Below are positions 1 through 7,929 of a stretch of 64,000 nucleotides of DNA, piece after piece. The DNA lies in contig CAZWYY010000009.1 of NCBI GenBank assembly GCA_964638895.1, positions 1 to 64,000 on the forward strand, read 5' to 3'. A program made the translations under genes and the position numbers. The first letter of the stretch is position 1. Each line of letters begins with the position of its first letter. Origin of the DNA: JAFGGG01 sp964638895 (GTDB taxonomy: Bacteria > Spirochaetota > Spirochaetia > SZUA-6 > RPPD01). The notes beneath the pieces are model-generated. The model was not told where the DNA came from. It did not search any database and worked only from the letters and a program-made list of their open reading frames with translations.

Positions 1-1404
1 AAAGACGACCGGTATGTGCTCATACCTCATATCCTTTTTAAACTCCTCATAAAACTCATATCCGTCCATCACATCCATCATGATATCGGACACCACCAGG
101 TCTGTTTCCGGCGCCAGGGAAAGCCTTTCCAAAGCCTGTTTTCCATTTTGGGCGCAGCACAGATTATATTCACTTCGTAATTCATCCCTGAGATACAAAA
201 GCATTTCAAGATTGTCTTCAACTAGAAGCAGCGTATGTTTTTTCGGATCCGGTGTCTCATCAGCCGGAAGCTCGGTATGGATATCCATTTCCGGACTGTA
301 TTCCCTTACCCGCGGTATTACGCTTACTTCCGGCTTTATATGCCCGGCAGGCATCTTAAAAACAATTTTGAATTCGGAACCCTGACCGGGAGTGCTTTTC
401 ACCTCTATGGAGCCGCCGACATCATCTATTATTTTCTTTATAATGCTCAAACCCATACCGATTCCCTGGATGTTCCTCTTTTCATGCGATATCTGGTAGT
501 AAGATACAAATATGTTCGGAAGCTGCTCCGGTGGAATACCGATCCCCGTATCCTTAACTATCAACTCAATCCTGTTTTTATTGTTCTTCAAACATACATT
601 GATACTCCCGCCCTGTGGGGTAAACTTATAGGAGTTATCCAGCAGGTTGTTGATAACGCGGTCAACGGCGTACGGGTCGGCCATAATTGTTATATTCATT
701 TCTATATCAGCATTCAGCTTTATTTTCTTCCGGGCCGCCATCTCCCCGAATAACAGCACGGCATTCTCAAGAGCCGCCGATAATTCAGTGTAATTATCAT
801 GATTATAGAAGTCCTGTCCTTTTGCCAATTTTTCATGATCCAGGAAATTCACCATGTTCTTCTTTAACTTTTCGATATTTGAGCTGATGACGGCAAGCCT
901 GTCGTCCGGCCCCTTTTCCTGTATGTATTTGTTCAGATAATTTGAAATAAGAGTAAGCGGTGTTTTTGTTTCATGGGCAAGATTGATAAAATATTTAGTC
1001 TTTTCCTCTTCCGACTTTTCCAGTTGTTTCACCATCAGTAGAGCTTTCCTTCTGAGGTCCGACATTCTTCCTACAAGCATACCGATGCCGACTATCACAA
1101 CATCAATAACCAAACCTCTCCACATTAATTGTATATAGCGTTCCATTCCACTCACACAAATTATAATGAGCATAGTGTATGCCTGTTGTATTATGCCTAT
1201 AACAGGTATGGGCCAGAGACCTAAAAGCCAGGCGATTATAACAAAGGGAATAATACACAGACTTAATGTAATCTCATTTTTATTTATTATATAAATTATG
1301 GTTTGCAGAAGCAGTGATAAAGCGAAAATATAAAGGGAAATCATTATTCTGGTTTTGCACTGCGAGGGAGAAAGGTAATTTCCCATGAAGTACTGCTGCA
1401 TCAT
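1..1404 (-). CDS. Hybrid sensor histidine kinase (3' end beyond window)
   Basis: Reading the minus strand from an ATG at 1404 gives an open frame that runs off the left edge. The N-terminus (about residues 20-120) has four or five hydrophobic segments and no large extracellular loop. A HisKA-type box follows (NLAHETKTPL, with the phospho-accepting His), then an ATPase domain with N-box NNLLDNSYKF, G1 DTGIGIP and G2 GMGLSI. A linker rich in Pro and acidic residues leads to a receiver domain with the VEDN acidic pair and the phospho-acceptor Asp in VSDIMMD. The receiver continues past base 1, so an output domain, possibly a DNA-binding one as in hybrid one-protein systems, cannot be excluded. 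No good ribosome site precedes the ATG; a TTG four codons upstream is an alternative. Confidence 0.9.
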   Translation of the reverse strand, partial: MMQQYFMGNYLSPSQCKTRIMISLYIFALSLLLQTIIYIINKNEITLSLCIIPFVIIAWLLGLWPIPVIGIIQQAYTMLIIICVSGMERYIQLMWRGLVIDVVIVGIGMLVGRMSDLRRKALLMVKQLEKSEEEKTKYFINLAHETKTPLTLISNYLNKYIQEKGPDDRLAVISSNIEKLKKNMVNFLDHEKLAKGQDFYNHDNYTELSAALENAVLLFGEMAARKKIKLNADIEMNITIMADPYAVDRVINNLLDNSYKFTPQGGSINVCLKNNKNRIELIVKDTGIGIPPEQLPNIFVSYYQISHEKRNIQGIGMGLSIIKKIIDDVGGSIEVKSTPGQGSEFKIVFKMPAGHIKPEVSVIPRVREYSPEMDIHTELPADETPDPKKHTLLLVEDNLEMLLYLRDELRSEYNLCCAQNGKQALERLSLAPETDLVVSDIMMDVMDGYEFYEEFKKDMRYEHIPVVF

Positions 1405-1469
1405 TTTATTTACCAAAATTAAATATCTTTCATAATAAATAATCAAGTGTAAAGCACACTTTTATTGCA

Positions 1470-1492
1470 GCGGAATATTCCGCTTTTTTTTT
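1470..1492 (+). terminator. Intrinsic-terminator-like palindrome with T tract
   Basis: A perfect 14-base palindrome (GCGGAATATTCCGC, 1470-1483) is followed by nine T residues on the plus strand. No plus-strand gene lies upstream; the nearest gene starts leftwards at 1404. It may insulate the next promoter or end a short unannotated transcript from 1405-1470. Confidence 0.5.
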
Positions 1493-1503
1493 AATTCATT
1501 GAC

Positions 1504-1532
1504 TTGCGATAAAATTCATATAATGCTATAAT
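1504..1532 (+). promoter_or_regulatory. Sigma-70 promoter of the lipoprotein gene
   Basis: TTGCGA (1504-1509), a 17-base spacer, and a consensus TATAAT (1527-1532). The GGAGG ribosome site and ATG follow within 26 bases. An overlapping TATAAT at 1519-1524 could be a second -10. Confidence 0.55.
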
Positions 1533-1557
1533 ATTAGCATATAAGCGGAGGCTTTGC

Positions 1558-2550
1558 ATGCAATGCACTATGAAAACAAGATTATTTTTATGCCTTGTTA
1601 TAACAAGCGCGCTTTTATTATTTTACACGGCATGCGATGACACCCAACCTATTCCCACAATAAAGGAGCAACTATCACTGCCGCAGAATAATTTTGTGAT
1701 GATCTATCTGCCGGCCACACGGTTTCCGGGCGGACCGTCAAATGTAACGGCGCTACAGGAATATAGGAAAGAGATGATGAGTGTGGATGAGGATTTTTGG
1801 TTTGCCCGGACCAATACCACATACTCCCTGTGGATGGAGGTGTACAGCTGGGCCGTTGCCAATAGGTACACATTTAACAGACCCGGCCGTATGGGCAGCG
1901 AAGAGGATGGTGTGGGCATGAACGATCAGCATCCCGTCACCGTAGTTGACTGGCCGTCCGCCATGGTGTGGTGCAACGCGCTTACCGAGTATTATAACCT
2001 GTGTAATGGAACCGCTTTCATTCCGGTGTATGAGTACAACGGTGTCGTGGTACGCGACGCCTCGGACAGGATCGCCACCGACTCTGTGGTAATGGTAAAA
2101 AATGCCGACGGGTTTCGCCTTCCCCTGGGGGCGGAATGGGAGTTGGCGGCCCGTTACTCGACAACGAATCCTCTCAACACCTACCAGGAATACCCGCCGT
2201 TGAGCGGCATCTACTGGATTCCCTTTGTCCAAGTAAGCGGCGAAATTGAAGGAAGTATGGGAGAAATGGGCAGCGAGAAGGGAAGAATCAAAACCGTCCA
2301 AGTAACCGACACGGAACAAAACTCACTGGGGTTTTACGGCTTTGCGGGAAAAGAGGGGAAACTATGGCAGTGGTGCTTTGAGCGCCTGTCATCTTCCGAA
2401 ACACGTGACACCTATAGGTTAAAGCGGGGCGGCAGCCGCGGCCCACGCTGCTCAAGACACGATAACTGGCCAAAAACAAAATGGACAAAAACCTGCGGAG
2501 GTTATAACCAGATAACCTTCCGCGTGGCCCGGACAGTGGTTAAAGAATGA
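1558..2550 (+). CDS. Formylglycine-generating-enzyme-like (SUMF1 family) lipoprotein
   Basis: The 330-residue product starts with a signal peptide ending in a lipobox-like LLFYTAC, so it is probably a lipoprotein. The start is supported by GGAGG six bases before the ATG at 1558; an internal Met four codons on would also leave a full signal peptide. The rest matches the SUMF1/FGE-sulfatase fold: HPVTVVDWPSAMVWCNAL, then GFRLPLGAEWELAAR, then WQWCFE, then a C-terminal RGGS and an FRVAR ending. This fold includes true formylglycine enzymes but in spirochaetes is often a non-catalytic surface or lectin-like domain. The paired catalytic Cys pattern of aerobic FGE is not evident, so catalysis is doubtful. 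It is monocistronic with its own promoter. Confidence 0.85.
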   Translation: MQCTMKTRLFLCLVITSALLLFYTACDDTQPIPTIKEQLSLPQNNFVMIYLPATRFPGGPSNVTALQEYRKEMMSVDEDFWFARTNTTYSLWMEVYSWAVANRYTFNRPGRMGSEEDGVGMNDQHPVTVVDWPSAMVWCNALTEYYNLCNGTAFIPVYEYNGVVVRDASDRIATDSVVMVKNADGFRLPLGAEWELAARYSTTNPLNTYQEYPPLSGIYWIPFVQVSGEIEGSMGEMGSEKGRIKTVQVTDTEQNSLGFYGFAGKEGKLWQWCFERLSSSETRDTYRLKRGGSRGPRCSRHDNWPKTKWTKTCGGYNQITFRVARTVVKE

Positions 2551-2615
2551 TATTTTAAAATCACAAATTCATTTTGCTCAATCTCCGGATGGGGTAATAA
2601 TCTCCCAATTTGCCA

Positions 2616-2644
2616 TTTACAAAAAGCGGGTAATGCTATATACA
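2616..2644 (+). promoter_or_regulatory. Sigma-70 promoter of the glycosyltransferase gene
   Basis: TTTACA (2616-2621), a 17-base spacer and TATACA (2639-2644). The start codon lies 35 bases downstream with an AGGGA ribosome site, which is a normal leader length. Confidence 0.5.
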
Positions 2645-2679
2645 AAATAGAAAAACAAAAATCGAAGCAGGGATTTTCA

Positions 2680-3942
2680 ATGCGAATTCTTTTAATCGCC
2701 GTGGGCACCACGGGAGACGTACTGCCTTTCATTGCGTTGGGGGCCGAACTCAAAAAAAGAGGGCATTCCGTCACCGTCATGACGCATGCCGATTTCAAGA
2801 AACTTTGCAATGAATACGGACTGGGGTTCCAACTTGTGGGGGGCAGTTTCAAGGAACTGGCCGAGTCCAACGAGGGCAAGGCATGGCTTGAATCGGGCGA
2901 CAACCTCATCAAATATATGTCCACCGCCAAAAAGCTGTTCAAACCCATCTTCTCAGAATGGGTGAAGGTCGATAAGGTCATTCCGCAATATGAGGCGGTG
3001 ATCGCGCACCCTTTTGCGGCTTATGGGTATCATACCGCGGAAAAATACCGGCTTCCCTTTGTCATTGTTTCCCTTATCCCCTGGTTTGTTTCCGGTGAGA
3101 TCGAACCTATTATGGTGCCTATCGTATCGCCCGTGTTCAAGGCTTGGGTGAACAAAACCCTGAACAAACTGACCATACAAAGCCTGTGGTCGCTGTTCAA
3201 GGATTTGAGCCGCAACCGGCGCAAGGAACTGGGGCTGCCGCCCACCAAACCGGACAACCTCTGGTTGTACCTGCACAAGATCGGCATACCCCATATACAC
3301 CTGTACAGCCCGCATTTCCTGGGAAAACCGGCCGACTCGCCCCGGCACTGCCATGTGACGGGCTTTTGCTCTCTTGGCCTAAAACATGATTACACGCCGC
3401 CCCCCGCACTGAAGAAGTTTTTAGAAAGCGGCGGCAGGCCGGTGTATATCGGATTCGGTAGTATGACCGGCAAGGACCCCGTTCAGCTTACGGATATGAC
3501 GGTTAGGGCGGTAAAAAAGACAGGACAGCGCGCCGTCCTGCTTACGGGCTGGGGAGGGATGAAGCACCCGCCCAGGGAAAAGGACATTCTGATAATCAAC
3601 TCGGCGCCGCACGACTGGCTGTTTCCGCATGTAAAGGCCGTGATCCATCACGGCGGAATCGGCACAACGGCCGCCGGACTGTGCGCGGGTAAACCCACCG
3701 GCATCGTGGCGTTTTTCGGTGACCAGCCATTCTGGGGCAGGCGCGTGTTCGCCTTGCAGGTCGGGCCCAAACCCATGGTAAAAAGTGAACTGAACGAAAC
3801 CCACTTGGCGGCGCTTATAACCGAGGTCTGTGACAATCCGGTGTATGAAGAGAACGCCCGGAAACTGGGGCATATACTCAGGCATGAGCACGGGCCGCAG
3901 AATGCCGCCGATGTCATCCTTTCCTATTTCAGTAAAAGATAA
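2680..3942 (+). CDS. GT1-family glycosyltransferase (UDP-glucosyltransferase-like)
   Basis: This 420-residue protein has the two-domain GT-B architecture of sterol/macrolide glucosyltransferases. The N-terminus (MRILLIAVGTTGDVLPFIAL) is the acceptor-side Rossmann motif with the G-T-x-G-D signature of this family. The C-terminal donor site shows HHGGIGTTAAGL near residue 323 and a downstream GDQPFWG, equivalent to the plant/bacterial UGT signature. Such enzymes transfer a sugar from a nucleotide donor to a lipid, sterol or small hydrophobic molecule at the membrane or in the cytoplasm; glycolipid synthesis is the likeliest role in a spirochaete, but the acceptor cannot be read from sequence. 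An AGGGA site precedes the ATG. The gene stands alone. Confidence 0.88.
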   Translation: MRILLIAVGTTGDVLPFIALGAELKKRGHSVTVMTHADFKKLCNEYGLGFQLVGGSFKELAESNEGKAWLESGDNLIKYMSTAKKLFKPIFSEWVKVDKVIPQYEAVIAHPFAAYGYHTAEKYRLPFVIVSLIPWFVSGEIEPIMVPIVSPVFKAWVNKTLNKLTIQSLWSLFKDLSRNRRKELGLPPTKPDNLWLYLHKIGIPHIHLYSPHFLGKPADSPRHCHVTGFCSLGLKHDYTPPPALKKFLESGGRPVYIGFGSMTGKDPVQLTDMTVRAVKKTGQRAVLLTGWGGMKHPPREKDILIINSAPHDWLFPHVKAVIHHGGIGTTAAGLCAGKPTGIVAFFGDQPFWGRRVFALQVGPKPMVKSELNETHLAALITEVCDNPVYEENARKLGHILRHEHGPQNAADVILSYFSKR

Positions 3943-3948
3943 TTTTCT

Positions 3949-3977
3949 TTGACCCGCGAAATATTTTCAGGTATACT
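3949..3977 (+). promoter_or_regulatory. Sigma-70 promoter abutting the yjfB-like start codon
   Basis: TTGACC (3949-3954), a 17-base spacer and TATACT (3972-3977). The ATG at 3984 lies where the transcription start is expected, implying a leaderless mRNA unless the internal ATG at 4020 is used. Confidence 0.6.
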
Positions 3978-3983
3978 TATTAT

Positions 3984-4157
3984 ATGGAAACAGGAGCTGT
4001 TTCGGCGGAGAGTACAAATATGCTGTTGCAGGAAGTTTCTGTGCGTGTTCTAAAAAACAGCCTTGATTTTCAGCAGAAGGCCGCCATGCAGTTGATACAG
4101 TCTCTGTCAAAGCTACAAGACCCCTTGATGGGGAACATCATAGACACCTACGCCTAA
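3984..4157 (+). CDS. Small YjfB-like putative motility protein
   Basis: This 57-codon gene encodes an alpha-helical peptide whose core (EVSVRVLKNSLDFQQ) resembles the YjfB family, short proteins found with flagellar systems in several phyla. From memory of that family the similarity begins at the first Met (M-D/E-x-x-A-x-S), which favours the ATG at 3984. A second in-frame ATG at 4020 has an upstream GGCGGAG ribosome site and would give 45 residues. The promoter is so close that the first start would be leaderless. The role of YjfB proteins is unproven; a flagellum-related one fits a spirochaete. The assignment rests on a short pattern. Confidence 0.6.
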   Translation: METGAVSAESTNMLLQEVSVRVLKNSLDFQQKAAMQLIQSLSKLQDPLMGNIIDTYA

Positions 4158-4332
4158 GGGCGCGCGGCGGGGGAAATGCCGCCCCTGACGGATAAGTGTT
4201 TTCGTGTTTATATGAAAATCAGGTGTTACGAATGATTAATTATATCTATAAAAACTACAAAAGCTTCTCTTTTTATTATTCTTTGTTTTATTTTCCCAAG
4301 AGACGTTTGTAGCTTTTTATAGTGCAAGATAA

Positions 4333-4368
4333 AGGCCGCAGGCGTCACGCCGGGCGGCCTTTTTTTTT
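4333..4368 (+). terminator. Strong intrinsic terminator
   Basis: AGGCCGC (4333-4339) pairs with GCGGCCT (4354-4360), with an inner GGCG/CGCC helix, followed by nine T residues. It probably ends the yjfB-like transcript, or could act as an attenuator ahead of the DAHP synthase remnant. The stretch 4158-4332 between the two holds no gene that could be recognised. Confidence 0.75.
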
Positions 4369-4438
4369 GATTAATAATCAAAAACCGGCTGGTGTTCAGG
4401 CGGTCTGCGGTAATTCGAATAAATAACGGAGGAAAACC

Positions 4439-5096
4439 ATGAATCTGTTGACAAAACCGCAGCAAAGTAATAACGCGCCTTATGTTCTTGCCGCCAAGGA
4501 CTCACATCCCTGACCCACAATCGTACGTATCACCAAGCAACTTTCCATAGGAGGGCCTATCCGTTATTACCGAGGTTATGGACACCGATGACATCGGGCT
4601 TGTGGCCGAATATGCGGATATCATCCAGGTGGGCGCCGGAAACTGTTAAAACTTTTCACTGTTAAAGAAGCTGGGTAAAACAACAAAATCCATCCTGCTG
4701 AAACGCGGCATGATGCTGACCGTTACGGAGCTTATACTTTCGGCCGAATATATTCTTTCGTCCGGGAACGGGCGTGTCATTCTCTACGAAAGGGGCATCC
4801 GCACCTTTGAAAGCGAAACTCACAACACCCTTGATATATCCGCGGTCCCCATGTTGAAGCAAAAAACCCATCTTCCTGTTATCGTTGATCCATTGCACGC
4901 GGTCGGTACATGGAAGCTGGTAGAGCCGCTCAGCCTGGCGGCCCTGGCCGCCAGCGCGGACGGCATAATGGTGGAAGTCCATCCGCGGCCCGAGTGCGCT
5001 TTAAGCGACGGGAAGCAGTCCCTGAGACCGGACCGTTTTCGGGAGCTCGCAGCCAGGGTAAGGGAGGCGTTGCCCGTGTTACGCGGGCGATTATGA
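4439..5096 (+). pseudogene. aroF: DAHP synthase (AroF type I-beta) remnant
   Basis: Fragments of 3-deoxy-7-phosphoheptulonate synthase, the first enzyme of the shikimate pathway, are spread over two frames. A perfect GGAGG and ATG (4439) start an N-terminal piece (APYVLAAKDSHP) that hits a TGA. The frame resumes as PTIVRITKQLSIGG, then jumps after a large internal deletion to VITEVMDTDDIG. The deletion removes the GPCS segment that carries the metal-binding Cys in this family. A further TAA replaces the expected Gln in the GARNCQNF motif. From 4710 to 5096 the frame is intact (LLKRGM, ERGIRTFE, DPLHAVG where DPSHAVG is usual). The enzyme cannot be functional. The preserved ribosome site suggests fairly recent decay. 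Confidence 0.9.
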
Positions 5097-5213
5097 CGGC
5101 CGAATACAGTTTTTATATTTAACTATAGAATTATTAATCCACATTTACTATAATTAAAATGATCTAAAATAAAACAGTCGTGGCAAACTTTCTGTTTTTA
5201 TTCTGGATATCGA

Positions 5214-7124
5214 ATGAAAAAAAACGTCATTATTACCATTGAGAGCAACACATGGGAAAGTAGGCGTCTGCAAAGCGAGCTTACGGCGGAAGCAAAGCAA
5301 AACTATGAAGTTATTGCAGTAAAAGCCACGGTTGATGTCATTAATAGAATCGCGCGCTTAAAAGAAGACCACGTCCCGGCTTCAGCCCTGATTATTGACT
5401 GCAGCACCCCCGAAAAAACCCTGCCCGGCCTTTTAGACGGGTTCAAAAAGCTGCTCCCCGACACTCCCCTTATTCTACTCTGTGAAAAAGAAGACTACAA
5501 AAAGGCGCAGAAACTCTGTGCACAGCATGATATATTCCGCGTATTGCAAAAACCATGGCAGACGGAGGACCTGCAGTTTACCGTGCAGCAGGCCTTGAAA
5601 AGCATTCAGGCGCAGCGGGAGCTGCATAACGTAAAGGAAAAGGCCGGTCGTGAGAAGCAGCTTATGGACAAGTTGAGCGGCATTTTGAACGAAAAGATTG
5701 AGGAACTGGAGGATCATCAGCAGGAACTGGAGCAGATGTCAAAAGAACTGAATGTAACCACTATTGAGAAGATCCTGATCGAACAGGAAGCCGGTAAAAT
5801 GAACAAAACGCTCTCCACTCTGAAAAACAGCCTGAAAAACAACCTCTTCGTGCGCAGCGTGCTGCATTCGATTGTCAATATTCTGCAAATCCAGTTTTCC
5901 ATCGACCGCAGGGAAAACTCGGTGATCGGCCAGCTTACGGACAGGATTACTGACCTGCTTGGGGAAATAGACGATCAGAAATACAATGCCCTTTCCCTGA
6001 AAAAGGAATTAAACGACATATATATGTTGCTGTCCGGCAAACTCAGCGGACAGCGTAAAAAAACCGAACTAAACCTGCATAGAACGCTGTTCGGTTATGT
6101 TAAGGCCGTGCAGCGGACCCTGATGGGCGAAACCGTGCATTTTACATCCCGGCCGTGTTACCTGCTGGGTGTCTTGAAAAAGGTAAAGGAAAAGTACCGT
6201 GAAATATTGGAAAATGAAAACGCCAGCAAAAGAATTAATTTTATCATCGATCTTCATACTCCCGATATCTACCTTAAAATCCTGGATTTTTCCCTGATCA
6301 ATATCATGGAAAACCTGCTGACAAACTCCATCAGGAAGCTGTTCGAGGATATAAACAGGGGAGAAAAATGGATCAAAATCACCTCTCATGAAGAACACAA
6401 AAATAACCAGGAGTTCACGGTCATCAACTGGATGGACAACGGCCCCGGAATTGAGGAACAACGCAAAAAAAGCATATTCGAGGGTGACTCCGATAAAACC
6501 GAGGAGGGAGACCATGGTATCGGCCTTTCCGATATAAGATCAACGATCGAAGCCGTGGGCGGATATATCTATGAGACAGGCGTTTACGGCAGCGGCGCCA
6601 AGTTTGTACTGGGGTTTCCCAAGGTATTCAATTTCACAGAGATCGATTATGATGAGGACATAAACGACAACCTCCAGCCCGTGTTCAGCCCCCTCCTGAC
6701 CGCAAAGAAAATTCTGATTGTAGAAGACGAAACGGAAATCCTGGACAGCTACCTGGACTTTTTCAAGGGCTGCGGCATGGAAGAGGTTATCGGCGTGGAT
6801 GACGGCAAGCGTGCCCTGGACCTTATATTACACCACAACTTCAGACCTGACCTGCTTATTACGGATATAGACATGAAGGGCCTGGACGGATTTACCCTGC
6901 TGGAGCAGCTGAAGCATAACGGATATAACATCCCTACCATCGTGGTGTCCGGAATATTATTTCAGAAAAGCAACCCCAAATACAGCCAGATCCGGCGTCT
7001 TGAGCGTCTGGGGGTAAAGGAGATATTGGAAAAGCCGCTTGATTTTAAATTACTTTTTGAACTCGTAAAAAAGTATTTAGCGTCACCGCTATCCGTTAAA
7101 GACATTAAATCAGAAAAAAAGTAA
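5214..7124 (+). CDS. Receiver - coiled coil - HATPase - receiver signalling protein
   Basis: This 636-residue cytoplasmic protein has no membrane segment. Residues 1-125 form a receiver-like domain with a candidate phospho-Asp at 62 (LIIDCS) and the conserved Lys in LQKPW, but without the usual N-terminal acidic pair. Residues 130-205 are strongly predicted coiled coil. The ATPase domain has NLLTNSIRKLF, DNGPGIEE and GDHGIGL. The canonical H-box is not obvious; His218 in the sequence VLHSIVNIL is the best candidate. Residues 500-630 are a typical second receiver (VEDE, acceptor Asp551 in ITDIDMKG, Lys in EKPLD). The domain order resembles cytoplasmic phosphorelay hubs. Its 3' end overlaps the convergent uppP gene by 20 bases. 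Confidence 0.88.
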   Translation: MKKNVIITIESNTWESRRLQSELTAEAKQNYEVIAVKATVDVINRIARLKEDHVPASALIIDCSTPEKTLPGLLDGFKKLLPDTPLILLCEKEDYKKAQKLCAQHDIFRVLQKPWQTEDLQFTVQQALKSIQAQRELHNVKEKAGREKQLMDKLSGILNEKIEELEDHQQELEQMSKELNVTTIEKILIEQEAGKMNKTLSTLKNSLKNNLFVRSVLHSIVNILQIQFSIDRRENSVIGQLTDRITDLLGEIDDQKYNALSLKKELNDIYMLLSGKLSGQRKKTELNLHRTLFGYVKAVQRTLMGETVHFTSRPCYLLGVLKKVKEKYREILENENASKRINFIIDLHTPDIYLKILDFSLINIMENLLTNSIRKLFEDINRGEKWIKITSHEEHKNNQEFTVINWMDNGPGIEEQRKKSIFEGDSDKTEEGDHGIGLSDIRSTIEAVGGYIYETGVYGSGAKFVLGFPKVFNFTEIDYDEDINDNLQPVFSPLLTAKKILIVEDETEILDSYLDFFKGCGMEEVIGVDDGKRALDLILHHNFRPDLLITDIDMKGLDGFTLLEQLKHNGYNIPTIVVSGILFQKSNPKYSQIRRLERLGVKEILEKPLDFKLLFELVKKYLASPLSVKDIKSEKK

Positions 7125-7908
7125 CAATCCCCAAAGGAATAAGGTAAAAACTGAACACAAACAGCTTCCCGCTTTTTATGATTTTTAACAGCACCACCAA
7201 TGAGAGTATTCCCGTAACAAACGCCGCCAAAAACCCAACTCCCACTATATGCAGGGGCACCTTTACCATCAACGTACCGGCGTCTTTTAATTCAAAGACA
7301 AGCGCGCCCAAGATCGCCGGGATGGAAAGCAGAAAGGAAACCTCCCCCGCGAATCCGCGCTCCACCCCGGCGGCCAGGGCCGTTGAGATGGTAATACCGG
7401 AACGCGATATTCCGGGGAATACCCCGATTCCCTGGGCCACACCGGTGACCAGGCCCTGCCAGTAGGTGATCTTCCCGTACCCTGTTTTTTCTTTAAAAAA
7501 ACAGGTAGCCAAAAGAATTATGCCGGTTACCACAAAGAGCACGGAAATAACTTTGGGCGTCGCCTCCACCTGTTTCATTACGGGGTACAACACCAGGGCG
7601 ATGATGACGGTGGCCGCTGTGGCCAGGATGAGAATCAACAACAGGCGCAGGTTGGCCTTGTCTTCGGTGGCGGCCTTTCTTTGCACGCCGCGCCAGAGTG
7701 AGACGATAATCGCGCCGATCCGTTTTCGAAACACAAGCACCACCGCACAGAGGGTGGCCACGTGCAGCAGTACGGTGTAAAGTACGGAGGCCTCCAGCCG
7801 GACGCCGAAGATCACACTGGCCACGGCCAGATGGCCGGAACTGGATACGGGTAAGAATTCGGTGATACCCTGGATTATTCCCAGGAGGATGGATTGAAGT
7901 TCGGTCAT
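7105..7908 (-). CDS. uppP: Undecaprenyl-diphosphatase
   Basis: The 267-residue membrane protein recycles undecaprenyl pyrophosphate to the monophosphate lipid carrier for peptidoglycan synthesis. It starts with the family signature GIIQGITEFLPVSSSGHL and contains the second conserved motif GISRSGITIS; both line the active site. About eight hydrophobic segments and the length agree with BacA/UppP. AAGGAG precedes the ATG by six bases. It lies downstream of the lytic transglycosylase and LysM genes on the same strand with a 21-base gap, so a cell-wall operon is likely. The 3' end overlaps the convergent kinase gene. Confidence 0.96.
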   Translation of the reverse strand: MTELQSILLGIIQGITEFLPVSSSGHLAVASVIFGVRLEASVLYTVLLHVATLCAVVLVFRKRIGAIIVSLWRGVQRKAATEDKANLRLLLILILATAATVIIALVLYPVMKQVEATPKVISVLFVVTGIILLATCFFKEKTGYGKITYWQGLVTGVAQGIGVFPGISRSGITISTALAAGVERGFAGEVSFLLSIPAILGALVFELKDAGTLMVKVPLHIVGVGFLAAFVTGILSLVVLLKIIKSGKLFVFSFYLIPLGIVTFFLI

Positions 7909-7929
7909 ATATTCTCCTTGATCATGTTT

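Noticed and set aside
1649..2488. Long minus-strand frames opposite the lipoprotein gene
   Set aside because: They are antisense to a gene with signal peptide, promoter and a recognised fold, and carry no ribosome sites or domains.
4158..4332. Possible riboswitch or leader before the DAHP synthase remnant
   Set aside because: The hairpins fit a terminator of the preceding gene; no conserved aptamer or leader peptide with repeated aromatic codons was seen.
6069..6515. 148-codon minus-strand frame
   Set aside because: It lies opposite the ATPase domain of the kinase and encodes no recognisable protein.
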